From Hymenolepis diminuta (Eukaryota > Platyhelminthes > Cestoda > Cyclophyllidea > Hymenolepididae), in NCBI GenBank assembly GCA_900708905.1, contig CAADRB010000010.1, forward strand, positions 4,256,871-4,320,870: a stretch of 64,000 nucleotides of DNA, given 5' to 3'. The position numbers and the translations under genes are program-made. The notes beneath the pieces were generated by a model. The model did no database searches. It was not told the DNA's origin and saw only the letters and a list, made by a program, of their open reading frames with translations. Of this stretch, positions 14,655 to 28,195 are shown in pieces; positions within the stretch are counted from its first letter, which is position 1; every line of letters begins with the position of its first letter.

Positions 14655-17600
14655 AAGATAACTGCCATTGTTATGTTTTTCGTGGTAAAAAATTAAAATG
14701 TGAAAATTTCACCTCTGTAAATTAGAGATTTCTCTTGTGTTAGAGTACTGATTTCTTCATTACCCTTTATATTCTTGCATATGTATATCTTTGGCTTAGA
14801 TTAGAAGAAAGAAGACCGTTGATTGAATTAGCAAACTTAATGCTAGAAAATAGGCATTTCAAAGTGAATTTGTTATCACACACTTTATAAACAAATACAA
14901 ATATGTTAACAGCTGAAATGGACTGTACAGGTTTAAAAAACTGAGTGATAGTATCCCCTCCTCCCCCCTCCGTTAAATAATTACAAAGCGATTAGTTGTG
15001 ATTGATTCAAATTTGTTGTTAGCGTAAATGAACTTAATTTATTCTTCATATTTAATCAAATTTATAAAAAAGAGACTTAACACGGCAGATTACTGATGTA
15101 CCAAAAAATGAGGAGCGAAAGAGAATTTGCAGAAATAGATATCAGCACTTTCTCAACAGCATATGTAGAGCTGAGAAGAAAATTTCCTCAAAGTAAGTCA
15201 AAATTATATTTACTAGATTTTTAAACGCCCTAAATATTACAGTTATTGGAGGTTTTTCCTCTTATTAGCATTAGCGAAACTTAACTGATTTTAACGAAGT
15301 GATTTTCGCAACATGAAGCCAAAAATATATGATAAAATAACAAAATGATTTATTGAAATGATAATTTAACAGTTAATAATAACCGAATTCGGCGTTTTCT
15401 GCCACTCAAAATCAGCAGTACTTTTTGAGGGAATAAACACGATGAATAAATCTTGCTCATTTTTATCCATTCATCCGTCAAATCCGCCATTCCCTTTTGA
15501 AATGACATCTGTCAATGTTAAAATAAACTTATATCGTTGTATTCATGAGAAAAAAGCAGAACGATTAATTGGAATTATATATAATATATTATATAGTAAC
15601 AAATTCAAAATTTACAAGTGGAATAAGGCGAATGGTAAATCAATACCTACATAGATGCACAATACATTAGAATATTGTTAATTTGATCATTTCGATCTCC
15701 TAGAATTTAGAAGTCAGAAGTTCTCCCCTTCAAAATAATTTGCTTCGGAAAACTTTTCGACTATAGTTTATTTAAAAAAGTGCATTCGAAATTTATCTAT
15801 AGGTAGAATGTTTGGAATTGGAATGTCTTTTGACGTGTACATTCAAAAAAATAATATTTAATGTAAACAAATTAAAATTTTAAAAGAGAGTTTGATATAA
15901 AATCAACCATCAATTTGTTTACTTAATCTTAAGAATTATTTTGCTATTATCCACATTAATAAAAAAATTTGCAGGTTTAATTATGGAAAGCAGCTGACAT
16001 CGGATAACGGTAAGTCCAACAAATAAAGAGGTGGAGATCAAAAAAATAAACGGAGCCACGTCAGAACATCAAAAAGTCATAATTCATTTGAATTTTGGAC
16101 TAGACTTGCACAATATCTACCAAATGGGCGGTTCACGTTTCAGAATTCAAATTTCATAATTCGTCCTCTGGATAGCCGCAAATACTTATCCACTTGTTGA
16201 CTGGATTATTTATTCAAGAGGAGTTGGTCTTGCTACTTTATTTCGTTGTTTTTCTAATGGTTGATTATTATATGGTTGAAAAATTATATAAAAGAAAGTC
16301 TCCACAACTGCTCAAGATCCTACTGAAGAGAAAGGTGGCGGAAGTCTAGTTGGTTTTCTTACCCCTAACGCAAAGAGGCAGAAAAAGAACAAAAAAGTAG
16401 GAAGAAGAAAAGAGGACCTGGAATTGATCAGAACCATATTTGCTGCTGCTCATAGAAAATCTTATTACGGCCATCAGATCGAAAAATGTACTGTATTTAT
16501 CAAGACTCAGTGTTTCGGTACCAATGTAGTAAATTATTTTTGGTATTTCTACTACCAACATCACTACATTATGTGAATTTACATTTTTTTATCCATACTT
16601 TCTTCCCCAATTTACTTACTACTCAATTAGTTAGCTGTACAGACGACAGTCTTTAACATTGGCTTCGTCTAATTAACAGAACGGAATGACGGAATAAATC
16701 TTATAAATAACAATCACTATCAAATAATGCATTGTCCATCACGACGCAATTCAGTCAAGGGAAAGCATAGTAATAAGAATAACAGTAATCAAGACTATGA
16801 AACGTGGGAGGTTAAAAAGAATTACGTAATTAAATCAGAACGGGTGTTTGAATTATGGAAGCGTTGGATTATCCATATTCTCATAACTGGTATAGTTCAC
16901 TGTGCAATACTTTAATTTTATTAATAATCTGATTCCCTAATCCCTGGGTGATATTGCGCCCTCGATATTCAAGTTCCTTTGTTAGTTAAGTGAGTGATCA
17001 CGCCACATAGTTTGGGTCGTATTATTGCCTTTAGCAGGCAGATTAATTTAGCAATAATATTTGGAACATAGCATAGCTCATTAGAGTTCGATCAAGGTGA
17101 AATTCATTAATAGACGATACTATAACTATACCGAAACAAAAAGTGCAATTGAACGCATTTGGTTACAGGATGGGAAAAGACAAAGGCCTTAAATCCCTTT
17201 GGATTAAGCAGATCTAATTTGCTTGCTCCTTTCAACTACTGCTGTGAACTGTACTTCAAAACTGTCAGCATGGAATCATGCATTTTCATCAACTCCCAAT
17301 GAAAGGGCAAATTTGTGTGGGTAATTTAAAAGTGCAGAATTTAGTGACGTAAATTTCACACCTCTGTTGAGCTTTGAGTAATAACTTTGAAATAATTGTT
17401 GAGACAGATAATCAAAAATCTATTTATGGACTGTATTAAATAGGCTAAATTAATTGTTACAAATCAGTAAAGAACATTATCAAACGTTACTTAATTAACA
17501 ATGGCAAACTAGAAATCATGACATGTTTGTGATTTAGAACTTAAACGAGCGATCATGCATGCGATCAAAGATTGATGCTCTTAAACACCCTTTCAATTTT

Positions 17601-20600
17601 AATTTTGGAGGCGTTTTCTACTCGCGTCGATTAAAACCAAAAAAGGCATATAATACAAAATTTGGTTTTTATTTAATCCTTCCTAAGGCCTAACTTCTTT
17701 ATAAATCTCTACTAATGTAATCTCAGGAATCTTGTTTAACTGATCATATCATATCATATTGTCACATTTAAAAAAGGAATATCAAAGTGACAATAACTTT
17801 CCACTTTATTACCTTACGATAATAATTAGGATAAAAATCATAAATTCTGAGATTGTCATCTTTATTAATTGCTCATGAAGGCAATTATATAAATGTTAAA
17901 ATTTCTGGTTGATAGTTATGCCAGTTCTTTTGATTGTGCTCCTGGGAATAAGGAAACATTTATTATTTACCGATTTGTAGAATATATTACATTTAACTGT
18001 TTAATATTTTGAATAATTTGTTATTTTTATTTATCCGTTTTGCTTAAGTTGAAATCAAAATTTCTGCCAATAGGAAAATTGAAAAGTAATATTCAGTGCC
18101 TTTCGAAAGGAAAGATTAAGCTTTAGATGTATTAAATTTAGCACCGAAAAATGGTGCATTTGGAAATTAGAATAATTTATCACAAAATAATATATTTATT
18201 CAAAGGAAATTGAAAGATTTTAGGGGTTGACATTAATGATAAATTTTTCATCGTAAAAGTCATTTCAAAGAAGGCGGGGATCAGTTTTTCTTTCCAAATT
18301 TATAAAGTTAATGTATTTTAATTTCAAAAATAAAACTTTTATGAAACAATAGATTAAAATAAATTTTTTAAATTATTTAGATATGTTTAAATAATGCGCG
18401 CATGAAACATTATGCTATTCTTAAAACAGTTTGCTTCCTTTTTAATAATGTTAATGCTAGGGCTGTTTGAAAGGTCCACACTTTCAATTTTAAAATCTGA
18501 TCTTTCCTTTTAAATTGTTTTAAATGAATTTAACTCTCTTTTTAGTTTGTTGAACTACAAATTTTCCGCGTCAAAAGTACTTTTTGCTCTTCCAGAGCAT
18601 GGTTTAGCAGGTAGAGAAAATCATTTTTTCACCTCGAATGGATGAGAAAATGATGATGGTTTTGGAAAATTTTCTCATGCAGAAAGATAGTCTGGATATT
18701 TTAAATCTGCAGACTGTGAATTTGAATTATTCGCTTTTCATCCTGCTTTCACATTTCGTGCTGGCTAATTGCATTCTACCTTTAGTAGTGGCATTTCATT
18801 AATGTAATCTGAAAGCAAAAATAAGAAATTCGATGGCGAAGGTTTTGCTTTAGCTGTGTGTTTGACTATAAAACAAACTGGTTCAATTAATACCAAATAC
18901 TAATACTAAAACGAGACAAAATGTGTAAATTTTCACCAATCCGAATAAAGCGAGATTTTAGCCATTTCGTTGGCTCAAAGTTAAACTGAACAATACCACC
19001 GCGGAAAGGAAGTGGCGCATTTAACAAACGAACAAACATGGCCTAGATAACTAACTGGAGTTTTAAAGTTCAGTTGGATAGTTATTCACACAGGAGAACC
19101 CACATGGGGTTCATATGCATGAATATGTTATGCTTTATTGTTTATTTGAGTGCCAGATCAGTCACACTTGACAGCGAGTGAAACCGACATATATCATTCA
19201 TCCTGTGATTTTGTTTAGAGATTATAACAAGTTGAGAAGCCGCGTTGAGTGCATATTCGACTTCAATTATTTATATCTTTATGCATGCGTTAGAACCCGA
19301 CTGCAGGGGAGGAGCGTTAAAATTTAGCAAGCTAACGATCAAATGTGTTGCTTTATTTACTGTTAAGATGGAACAGACAGCTCACCAAGTTCACACAGTA
19401 TCGAATTTATAGAAATAACGAAACGTAAAAAAACCCATTTGAGAGGCAGGTAAGAGTTTGTACTTTAAGAGAGAATGATTAATGATAATGTGTTCAACAT
19501 TAAGAGCGAAAAGTCAAAATTTTATATGTTTTCAGCATCACTTTTTTGCGCTGAAAAGTGAGATCAATGAATTGCCATTATAATAACTCACTAAGAGAAG
19601 AACTCTTTGACTCCCTCTCAGTGGCCTGACATCAAAGAAGAAAGGGGAAGTGAGAGGGGATGAAATCTAAGTAACACATATGTTCGCCTTTTCTCGCTCG
19701 CCCCCTCATCATCTTTTAAATCATGATCTCAAGTTAGAAGAAGGTGGTACAACGATGGGAGGTTAAGAAGGCAACTCGAGTGCCAGCATATGGCCCCTAT
19801 CGTTAGGCCAAACATCAAGACGAATACTCATTTTGTGAGTAATTTACGACTGGAAATATCTGCTTACTTATTCAAAAGGTGCATGTGTGGTGAACCCCAT
19901 TAATTTAAATGCTTTTCAACTTCAGAATGTCTTAATGAAGACTATCCCTTCTTGAAAATTCGACAGAGTCACGTTCAAAGATAAACGGCTCTAAAACCAA
20001 CTCGGTTTATACAGCTGCCATATTTGAAGTAAAATCAACCTATTAGCTAAAATTAAACGAGATTTAGCGGGTCTCACTAATTGAAAGCGTCGTGTTCGAT
20101 TAATCTCTACCCTAATTTAATGATTGTTAAATTCGAAAGTTCATCAAAGGCAAATATTAGCATTGATTAAGTTCTAAATACCCTTTTCAGCATATTTAAC
20201 GAATTTTTTCCAGTTATTTTGAAATTAGTAACAGGTGCAGTGCTGTTATATCGAAAAATTTTAAAATAAACGCGAATACGAAACACATAAAGACGAAATT
20301 AACCACAAAGTATCCGCAGTATGGAGAAATAAATTGAAGGTGCACCAAAAAGAATCTTGGCACCACGAAAGAACAGAATTAGATGTGAAATCCTTTTTAA
20401 ACCAACAGAAATGATACAAAAGTTGAGCTAGAGAATGTTAAGAAAAAGGTGACCACAGAAAGGTGCTGCAGGAATATACCTGTTCAAAATATAACACTAG
20501 CACCAGTTATTTCTTCTTTGAATGCCGCTAGTAACTAAAATTACTCTACGCTGCGATCACGTTTGCGCGATCGCATCGTTTTAATTTTGATAGGCAGAAT

Positions 20601-23600
20601 AAATTTAAAAATATCAAGGATTTATTTTTCTCTCTCTTCGTTCTCATAAACAGCCCGAAACGTAGCGAATTTTCATTTATTTACATTTTATTCAGGCGCC
20701 CAAGTGTCAGTAGTCATAAGGGTCGTAATTTTATCAATTAATAAAAAACTACTGAGAACTTTGAATTGTAAAACCAGGCTCGAGAGACAAAAAATCATTC
20801 GAATATACCATCTGATACTCCATTATTTCACTTTATTTATGTTTCGGGCCGCTAACTTCTCATAAAGAAATAGAGGTGTCAAATGAATGCAAATTTCCGG
20901 TTATGTTGAATTAGAAAATATTCAGAACTTCACTACATGGATTAGCTGCATTCATGTTATCTCATATTTTGTTTCACCAATTCAAAGAAGGGTTTAAATA
21001 CTAAGTAGTAGGTTTTGAAAAGTTTTAAACCTTGGAAATTAATTTTTGGAGTGAATACATGGTGAATGGTCATTGAACATCGATGTTAAGACCACCAGGA
21101 ACTGCTATACAAAACTCAAAGTCGTAAATTCTGAAGTGAAGTACCTATCAAGTTAAGATTCTAAGGTGAACTCTTAAATACAATTCGAGTTTTGTATTGT
21201 GTGTTTTCTTCTCATGTCCCTTATTATAAAAAAAAGTTAAATTATTCCATTTGCGGATTAAACTATGAATTGATATAAATTAATTTTTTTAGCAAATTGA
21301 TTAATTTTAACTTAATTTGAGTCATCCAATGCTTTGAAAGTGGACATGTAAAGTGACTCCTCTTTAACTAGAAGTCCTCTTTTTCCACCTCTGAGTCACA
21401 GTTCCCTTCACATCAACAGGGTAAGTTTTAAAAAGTAGGTTCTATATACACTGTAATTATCGTACTTCCCTATCTTGGAAATGAGTGAAAGGATGAAGAA
21501 GAACGAAAAAATGATACAAGATACAAGCTTTCCTTTTAATTAAAATAGATGTACTTGGTTGACATAGTTATAATCTCGTTATAATTTTTGATTGAAATTT
21601 TGTAAAAGACTTCCAAAACGAGGATTTGCCAATTTGGTTATCAAAATTCAGTTAATCGACTTGGTAAATTTTAAATGCAAATTATATTTGCATATTCCTT
21701 GAGTAAAGGCTTTTGTGTTTGCTAGCCAAATGAAAATTAGTAAGATTATATTTACTAATCCAAGAGAAATTAACATTTGCCCATATTAAAAGGTCTAACT
21801 CATAAAATTATTCAGTATAAACCCATTTGCTTTCAAGAAATATCAGAATTATGGGTTTAAATTTACTGGGATCATTGACAATTAATTGTAAATACGCTGG
21901 GTTGGCTCATTCAACCACTTAATCTGATCAGCTGGCCAGTAAAATCCAAACTTCGTGGTATGAACCCACCCAAGAATTATGGGGTCAAATTCTGAATTTA
22001 GAACTTTGGAAAATTAGAACCTTACTCATTAGGAAATAAACTAATGGGTAAGCTAAAAGCCTTGAAGTTCAAATAAAGCAAGGTGTTTTAATATCATTTC
22101 GGCCCTCATTTAGTAGACAATTCTCCTTATGTCGATGCTTCTCATGATTGAAACTTACGATTTTATACGTTTTAAAGGATAATAATTGTATTTTCAATGG
22201 ATACTAACTGTTGAAGGAAGTAAAAATTTATTCTTTTACCAATCTGCTAATTCAGAATGACAAATCGGACTAGAATATGCAATATTCAAACTCCTAAATC
22301 AGTAGGAGGCAGGTAGTAATTTAGACCAAAGCCGAAATTCACTAGGCGTTATTTAATCACCGAAATGCCGGCTTAATCAATTTACATTCTTCGAGAGTGA
22401 TAAAACTTAGTCAAAAGAACTAAGAGCTGAATCACACCTGTAAAAGTCGGAGGATTAACAAACAATTTAATTTTTTCAAGCATATCAATGGAATGAGTCG
22501 TGTAAATGGATTTTGGCATTCTTTTAATTGAATACTGTAAAAACTCTTTGTTTCAATAAATGCATTTACAGACACTATTATAGAATTTCTGTTTGTGCTA
22601 TTTATAATAATTTTTTATACATTTTAATGAATAGGGTCGCCAATCATCTAGGTCTCGTTGAAATTAATATCATTTAATGCAACCAATCACATTTATTATA
22701 GTCTCTCAAGTGCCATCCTCTCAAAATACAGATCGTTTGTTCGAATATGCGGAAATAATTCAACGAATGTTGTGCAATATATAAATGAGTTTAAATTTTC
22801 AGTGTAAGGATATAAAATGAAAGCTATTTAGAGGAGGGGGTATTTTCGGCAAACGATCTCTTAAATTTGTGCAATTATAGATCTGCGCTTTCCTCTGATG
22901 TTAAAGCCGAACTGATTTGTTGAATGTGCCTTAAATGCTTGGAAGAACGGACAACTATTGCAAGTACCCCTAATTGCCATGAAAAACAGAAGTGACTCCT
23001 CAGGTAACCGAAAGATGTGTCAGAAAAAAGAGACACCACTCAGAACTTTAAGAGAGAAATCGCCATTTTCAACTTTACTCTCCCTTCGATAAACTTCTCA
23101 TCTTCATGTCCAAATCTAGTTTTCGATCACTTGGTCTGAATAATAAATAATTTGAATATTTATTTATACAAATCGGGTTCATTGTTCGAGATAAACGCCA
23201 GAACACAGCTTTAAATCAGACTCATTTTTAACAACGATGATAATTGCGTGTTATTACGTATACAAGCGTTCATAACGTTATTTGAAATCAGCTAAGAACA
23301 AGAACTCCAAAACATATAATTATACTCATATACGCACATGGATTATCAAATATACCCAACAAGAATCCACACTCCTACGACGGGAAATACGTTTCATTAA
23401 TCAAGCTTCCGTTCGTTTTTGCGGCAGTCCTTTTATCCTCTCATTCCTTGTTGTTTGGTAGAATTATTGCAGTACTGGACGTTTGCTGGCAGGGCAGGAG
23501 GTGGATAGGGGTGACCGGGTACAGACATGCGGACGAGGGGGTGAGACGACCGCAGCTGGGTGGAGTGGACTCTAGTGACCCAGCTTTTTACCGTTTAAAA

Positions 23601-23904
23601 ATACAGAAATTTTCTCCAGTTTCCGGAAGTTTATTTATAATTACAAGACACGACCGCAATTGCCTTTGAACATTAAAATATTCTCATTTTTGGCTTTCTG
23701 ATTGGATGCCTCTAATAAACTCTACTTGTTGTCGATTAAACTTGTATTAGGCACAGACCCTGGAAATGGATCCGCTACTAGCAATAGGACTTTTCTATTT
23801 ATTATTATCTATCGAATAATAATCCATCTCCCTGCCTTTCATATGCAGATAGTCCCAAACATAACTTCTCAACCTATTAGGGGAAGTGTCATTAATATCT
23901 GAAA
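14655..23904. other. AT-rich intergenic DNA with a short GC-rich patch
   Basis: No supported gene. The second half of the exon-like duplicated block lies at 15985-16015, and a GC-rich patch at about 23478-23583 is enclosed in a 73-codon frame that resembles nothing. The 72-codon minus frame at 16346-16564 is faintly LINE-like but not convincing. Confidence 0.65.
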
Positions 23905-24042
23905 AGGGAGAAGGTATTCTGAGTGAGAAACTCACACTCTGCTACCCAGTGCGGTTGGTCACACACATCACTGGGTGTTTGCTAAAGATCATAGATCTCG
24001 CTATCACTAATTTAGCAGATGTGTTCATTAACCACCAGATCA
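23905..24042 (-). mobile_element. Degenerate SINE copy
   Basis: Shared, in order, with the 14.5-kb copy (plus-strand reading): GGGAGAAGGTATTCTGAGTG, GAGAAACTCACACTC, GCGGTTGGTCA, CACTGGGTGTTTGC, and a final TTAACCACCAGATCAC in place of the A-box end. Diverged; called on the order of short blocks. Confidence 0.45.
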
Positions 24043-27000
24043 CTAATATTGATCAAAATTTGTCAGTAATACTAAGGAATGGAGAACTAATAGTTCAGTG
24101 TATTTTATCAGTTTGCACAAATTAACAGGTGATTCTGCCATTGCTAATGATATTAAAATAAGATAAGATAAGCATTTGTGCGGAGGCTAGACCTCTAGTT
24201 AGTAGGCTTAAACGAAGAATGCAATTTTTGTTTATTGAGCTGAAAACTAACATACCTTAAATTTCCCCAATCCATTATGGAAAGTACAGAGAATAGTAAT
24301 TTTGAAAAATTACTGGGAAATTTACGTAAACCGGTAATAGTCAGTACTATTGGCCGTTCTCATCATGAAAGTTTTTGCCGATAAGCAATGATCTCCGGGT
24401 ATCGTAAATAAGCATGATAACTACGCTACCAATATACCTTAAATCATTTTGAACTCTTATAATAGTTATGCAAAGAAAGGTATCTTTTCTCAGAATACTG
24501 CTGGGATAAAAACCAGTTTAACAGATGAGAAAATCACGTATATTGTTTGGTACTCCAATTTTTCCCCATTTTTGATATATTTGCACGTCTTGACTCCCTA
24601 TTGTTGTTCCTAAAGACATTGTCAATTATTCAGGGAAAAGACTGCTGTTTTAAGATTTATCATTTCGTAAATTTTGTCAGTTAAAAGTCATAAGCACCGA
24701 TTTATTGTCCCCCTTCTTTTGTTGCTGGGCTGTTTTTCAATCTAATAACTTTTATTTGATATTATTATCTACTGTGAGGAAAATGCCCAGCGTCATTGTT
24801 AATGTTGGAGTTTTTTGACAGGAAGCGATTCAGTGAGAAAGTGATAAAAGTAAGCGGACATCAATGGCTCATTTTCGGCAATTTAAAATGCATATGCCAT
24901 AACAAGTTTCCGGTTGTTTATTTAAAATTACCGCAATTACTTTTGATCACTTTAACCATCCTTGTTTAAGCTCGCTTTAGTTATTAAAATTCGTAATTTA
25001 TTGTTCCTGTGATTATTTTTAGTACAAATGCTCTATGAAAACGAGTCCCTTAATTTCTGGCAAATGGAAATGTTCTCCTATGTTAATGGAGGAGCTGAAT
25101 AGTAGTTGAGGCTATGTAATTTGTAATGAAGTTATTTAAGAGGAACGCCGTTGATGCTTTTAATTTTAGTAAAAATTTAAAATCCTACATTGACTAAGAT
25201 AGTCCTTTTCTTTGCCTAAAATATCTTCCTTATTTTATTATGTTCTATAGGTCAAATGAGAGTCTCTCATATGGAAATGTTTACTCCCCCCACACGTAAC
25301 CGCTAAAGAACAAAGAGGTATTTCAGATAACGAGAATAGTATCTTCAAGAATGACTCCTAACTAAAGTTATTATGAAAAGGAGGCTAAAACTATCAAATA
25401 CATTTGTAGATAATAAATCGGTGGACAGTATATTTAGTTGGGTGCAAATTACAGTCAGTATGCCAATGCAAAAATCTTAGGGTTTTCTTTAATGACAGAA
25501 TATATTTTCCATATAAAATAAAAATATTATTTTTATTTGTTACCGGAATATTTCAAAGTGGTATAAAGTGTTTCTTTTTGTGGTTATGCATTATTTTCAA
25601 TTAATGCCTAAATAAGCTGAGAATGAAGACCTTCCCGGCCCAATTAGACACTCGTCTACTGAAAACTAATTTAATAATGAAACAATATTGCTGAATTTTT
25701 AACCAATTAATTTTATCGAGGAAGACATTTTATCATTTCGAATATGTAAACGCACTTTTACGATTATTAAATTATATTATTACTGTGTCTGAACTCTTGG
25801 CAAATGAAGCATACACAGTTTACTGTCAAACACTAATAACTTCTTTCAATCAAACGCTTTCAAGAAAGAATTTCAAATGGCATTTTTTACTTAAAAGTTA
25901 CACGAATATCATAACTTTGATTTATTCTTTGGGAGAAAAAGATTGGGATCAAGGTCAATATACCCCCCGGCGGGGGGTATATTGACCTTGATCCAAAGAT
26001 TGCTTGTCGGAAGAAATCCGAGATTAATTTAAATAAGAATTTATTTTCTGACATATCATTTTCTCATTCTCTCTTTCTAACCAATATGTCTTTGTGGACA
26101 TCATTTGCACTTTCTGGACGAAATTGTCTATAACCTTCATTTTAGTTCATTGAATATTTTAAATAGATAATGGATGCTATGCTGAAAATACCATTGGCAG
26201 CAGTCTACCCGCTCTGGCTGTAAAAAGAACCAAGTAAGCCGATGCGACATGACCAACCACTCACTTCTATTTGCCTATCTGGGTCCACGAATCAAGATAC
26301 TAAACCATGAAATTCGGATTTCGGAACATTATAACACTGCACATTGAGTCATGCCTATAATGAGAAAATAGATCACTTAAAGACTTGAGAATTAAATAAA
26401 GTAAACTCATAATATCCTGAATTTATTATCTAATTTTGCTCGATCCCTTTAGTATTATTCCTTGCTATTTTGTTGCTTCTCTTGTTGAGATGCTCTCCCT
26501 TAGTTTCAATTGGAAGTTTTTAACTTAAAACCAATAAATAGGAATAAGAATGAAATAATGTGGGGTGCTTCCTTCGAAATCATAGACTGTTAATCAATTT
26601 GATTCAATTTCCACTGTTTAAAGATTTTAATCGAAATATTATGTCAATACAAATGAAAGTCTTGGATTGTCTCTTAAAGCACCACTAAAGAAATCAGAGT
26701 TTTGGCTGATTGAATTTAAAAATATTCTCCAAGCTTTCTATTCGCTTCACACCGCTCTTGATTTAATTTATCTCTCGGCTTTTAATCTGTTTATCTATTT
26801 TTCCCCTTTTATCTAATCCCTGCCCACTGAGATTTACTCTACTTTCTTGATATAATTCCGGCCTCATTGAGAATAATTTCTGATTTCATAATATACTCCT
26901 TTCGATCCCCGTTTCATCCCTTACTTGACTACTTTGCTCATTCGCGTATTCAGGTTCTACTTCATGATTAAAGCTTTTAAAACTTTATTGTAATGTCATG

Positions 27001-28062
27001 GATAATAAAAAGAGTATATTTTTATCTAATACTTAGAACTGACAAATCAGTTACCTCAAATTCAATCATTTTTGCACGTGAGAGTGAATGATGAGCATTT
27101 ATTTAATAGAACCAGGATTTATATTCCATAATAAATTAACTTTTATCATAGCAGATATAATAATTATATTCGCTGTTCTTATTTAAAATTTGCCACCATT
27201 GTTTAAAGCCTGTGCAATGTAAATAGGATTGGAGAATTGTTTATTTTTCAAAGCAAATGAAAGATTTATAGGATATAAAAGACACCGACAGCGGATATAT
27301 GGTATAAAAATCTTGGTTTAAAAATATCAAAGCGCAATTTATTTTGGAACTAAATTATAGAAAAATTATTAAAATTAAGAATTAATATATGGGCTTAAAA
27401 TATAACTTTTTCCGTTAATTGGTTTAAAATAGACGAAAACACTATTCTTTATTTTAAATTATGATGACTTGTGCTGGTCATATGGGAATAATGTTTTATT
27501 AATGAATCCCCCCTAAACTAGTCATTTCCATTCCCTACTTCCTTTCTAACTCCCCTTTTAATGGAAAAAAAGAGATTTCGAAGATCATTTTCTGCCTTAA
27601 AATGTGAGGTCTAGGAGATTATTGAGAGCACATTTGATTCTTTGGGGGAAAAAGTGGAGTTTTGCTAATAGGAAATCCTGTTTGGCTGATTATTTTCACT
27701 TATCTACTAACCTTGGGCGACAAACACGTTACAGCTGTCTGTCTTCAAAATCTCCCTTGGCCCCACATAATTTATTACTGTAAGAGGCTTTCTAGAATGA
27801 TATTAAATGATAAATAGGAAATGTTGAAATAAACTGATCAAACTGACATTAATATAATGGTATTTAGAAAATAATCATGCACTTCTTCTTTCGCAAACGA
27901 TGCGGCGTTTGATTTGAACAGTCACTCTTGCCGAATGCCTACAACTATTCCTTAAAGATAAAGTAGATATTAACGGGGAATTTTAGCCTCGATATTAATA
28001 GTGGTTGTTGCCAAATTCCAATTAAGAAAATATCTCAAGCTCATGAAGAAAAGTTTTCGCAG
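24043..28062. other. AT-rich intergenic DNA, no gene seen
   Basis: Apart from the perfect hairpin at 25946-25994 there is nothing recognisable. The 66-codon plus frame at 25785-25985 simply runs into the hairpin. Confidence 0.7.
25946..25994. repeat. Perfect hairpin, 23-bp arms, 3-base loop
   Basis: The left arm, 25946-25968 (starts GGATCAAGG, ends CCCCCC), is exactly the reverse complement of 25972-25994. The spacer is GGC. The arms contain a C6/G6 run next to the loop. No relation to the SINE or mariner ends. It could be the core of an unknown element or an assembly or cloning artefact. Confidence 0.9.
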
Positions 28063-28195
28063 TACTTGACTTGGGTAGAAGAACGGGGGTACCCTATGGT
28101 CATTCTTAAGTGAAGCCTACATTTTACCACCTCTCTAATCAGCACACCACCTCTCTAGATGTGCACAGAGTCTACCAACTCAATGCTGGTGAATA
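28063..28195 (-). mobile_element. Partial SINE copy
   Basis: It begins with the family 3' landmark TACTTGACTTGGGTAGAAG, then GGGGGTACCCTATGGTCATT. The remaining ~100 bases match poorly, apart from a direct repeat of CACCTCTCTA. Probably a rearranged or truncated copy. Confidence 0.4.

Noticed and set aside
16346..16564. 72-codon minus frame with 'YYIGTETLSL', faintly like the end of a LINE reverse transcriptase
   Set aside because: One short resemblance without neighbouring RT motifs; not enough to call a mobile element.
23448..24125. Three consecutive plus-strand frames (73, 66, 79 codons) as a gene
   Set aside because: No splice sites join them in phase, and the last overlaps a degenerate SINE.
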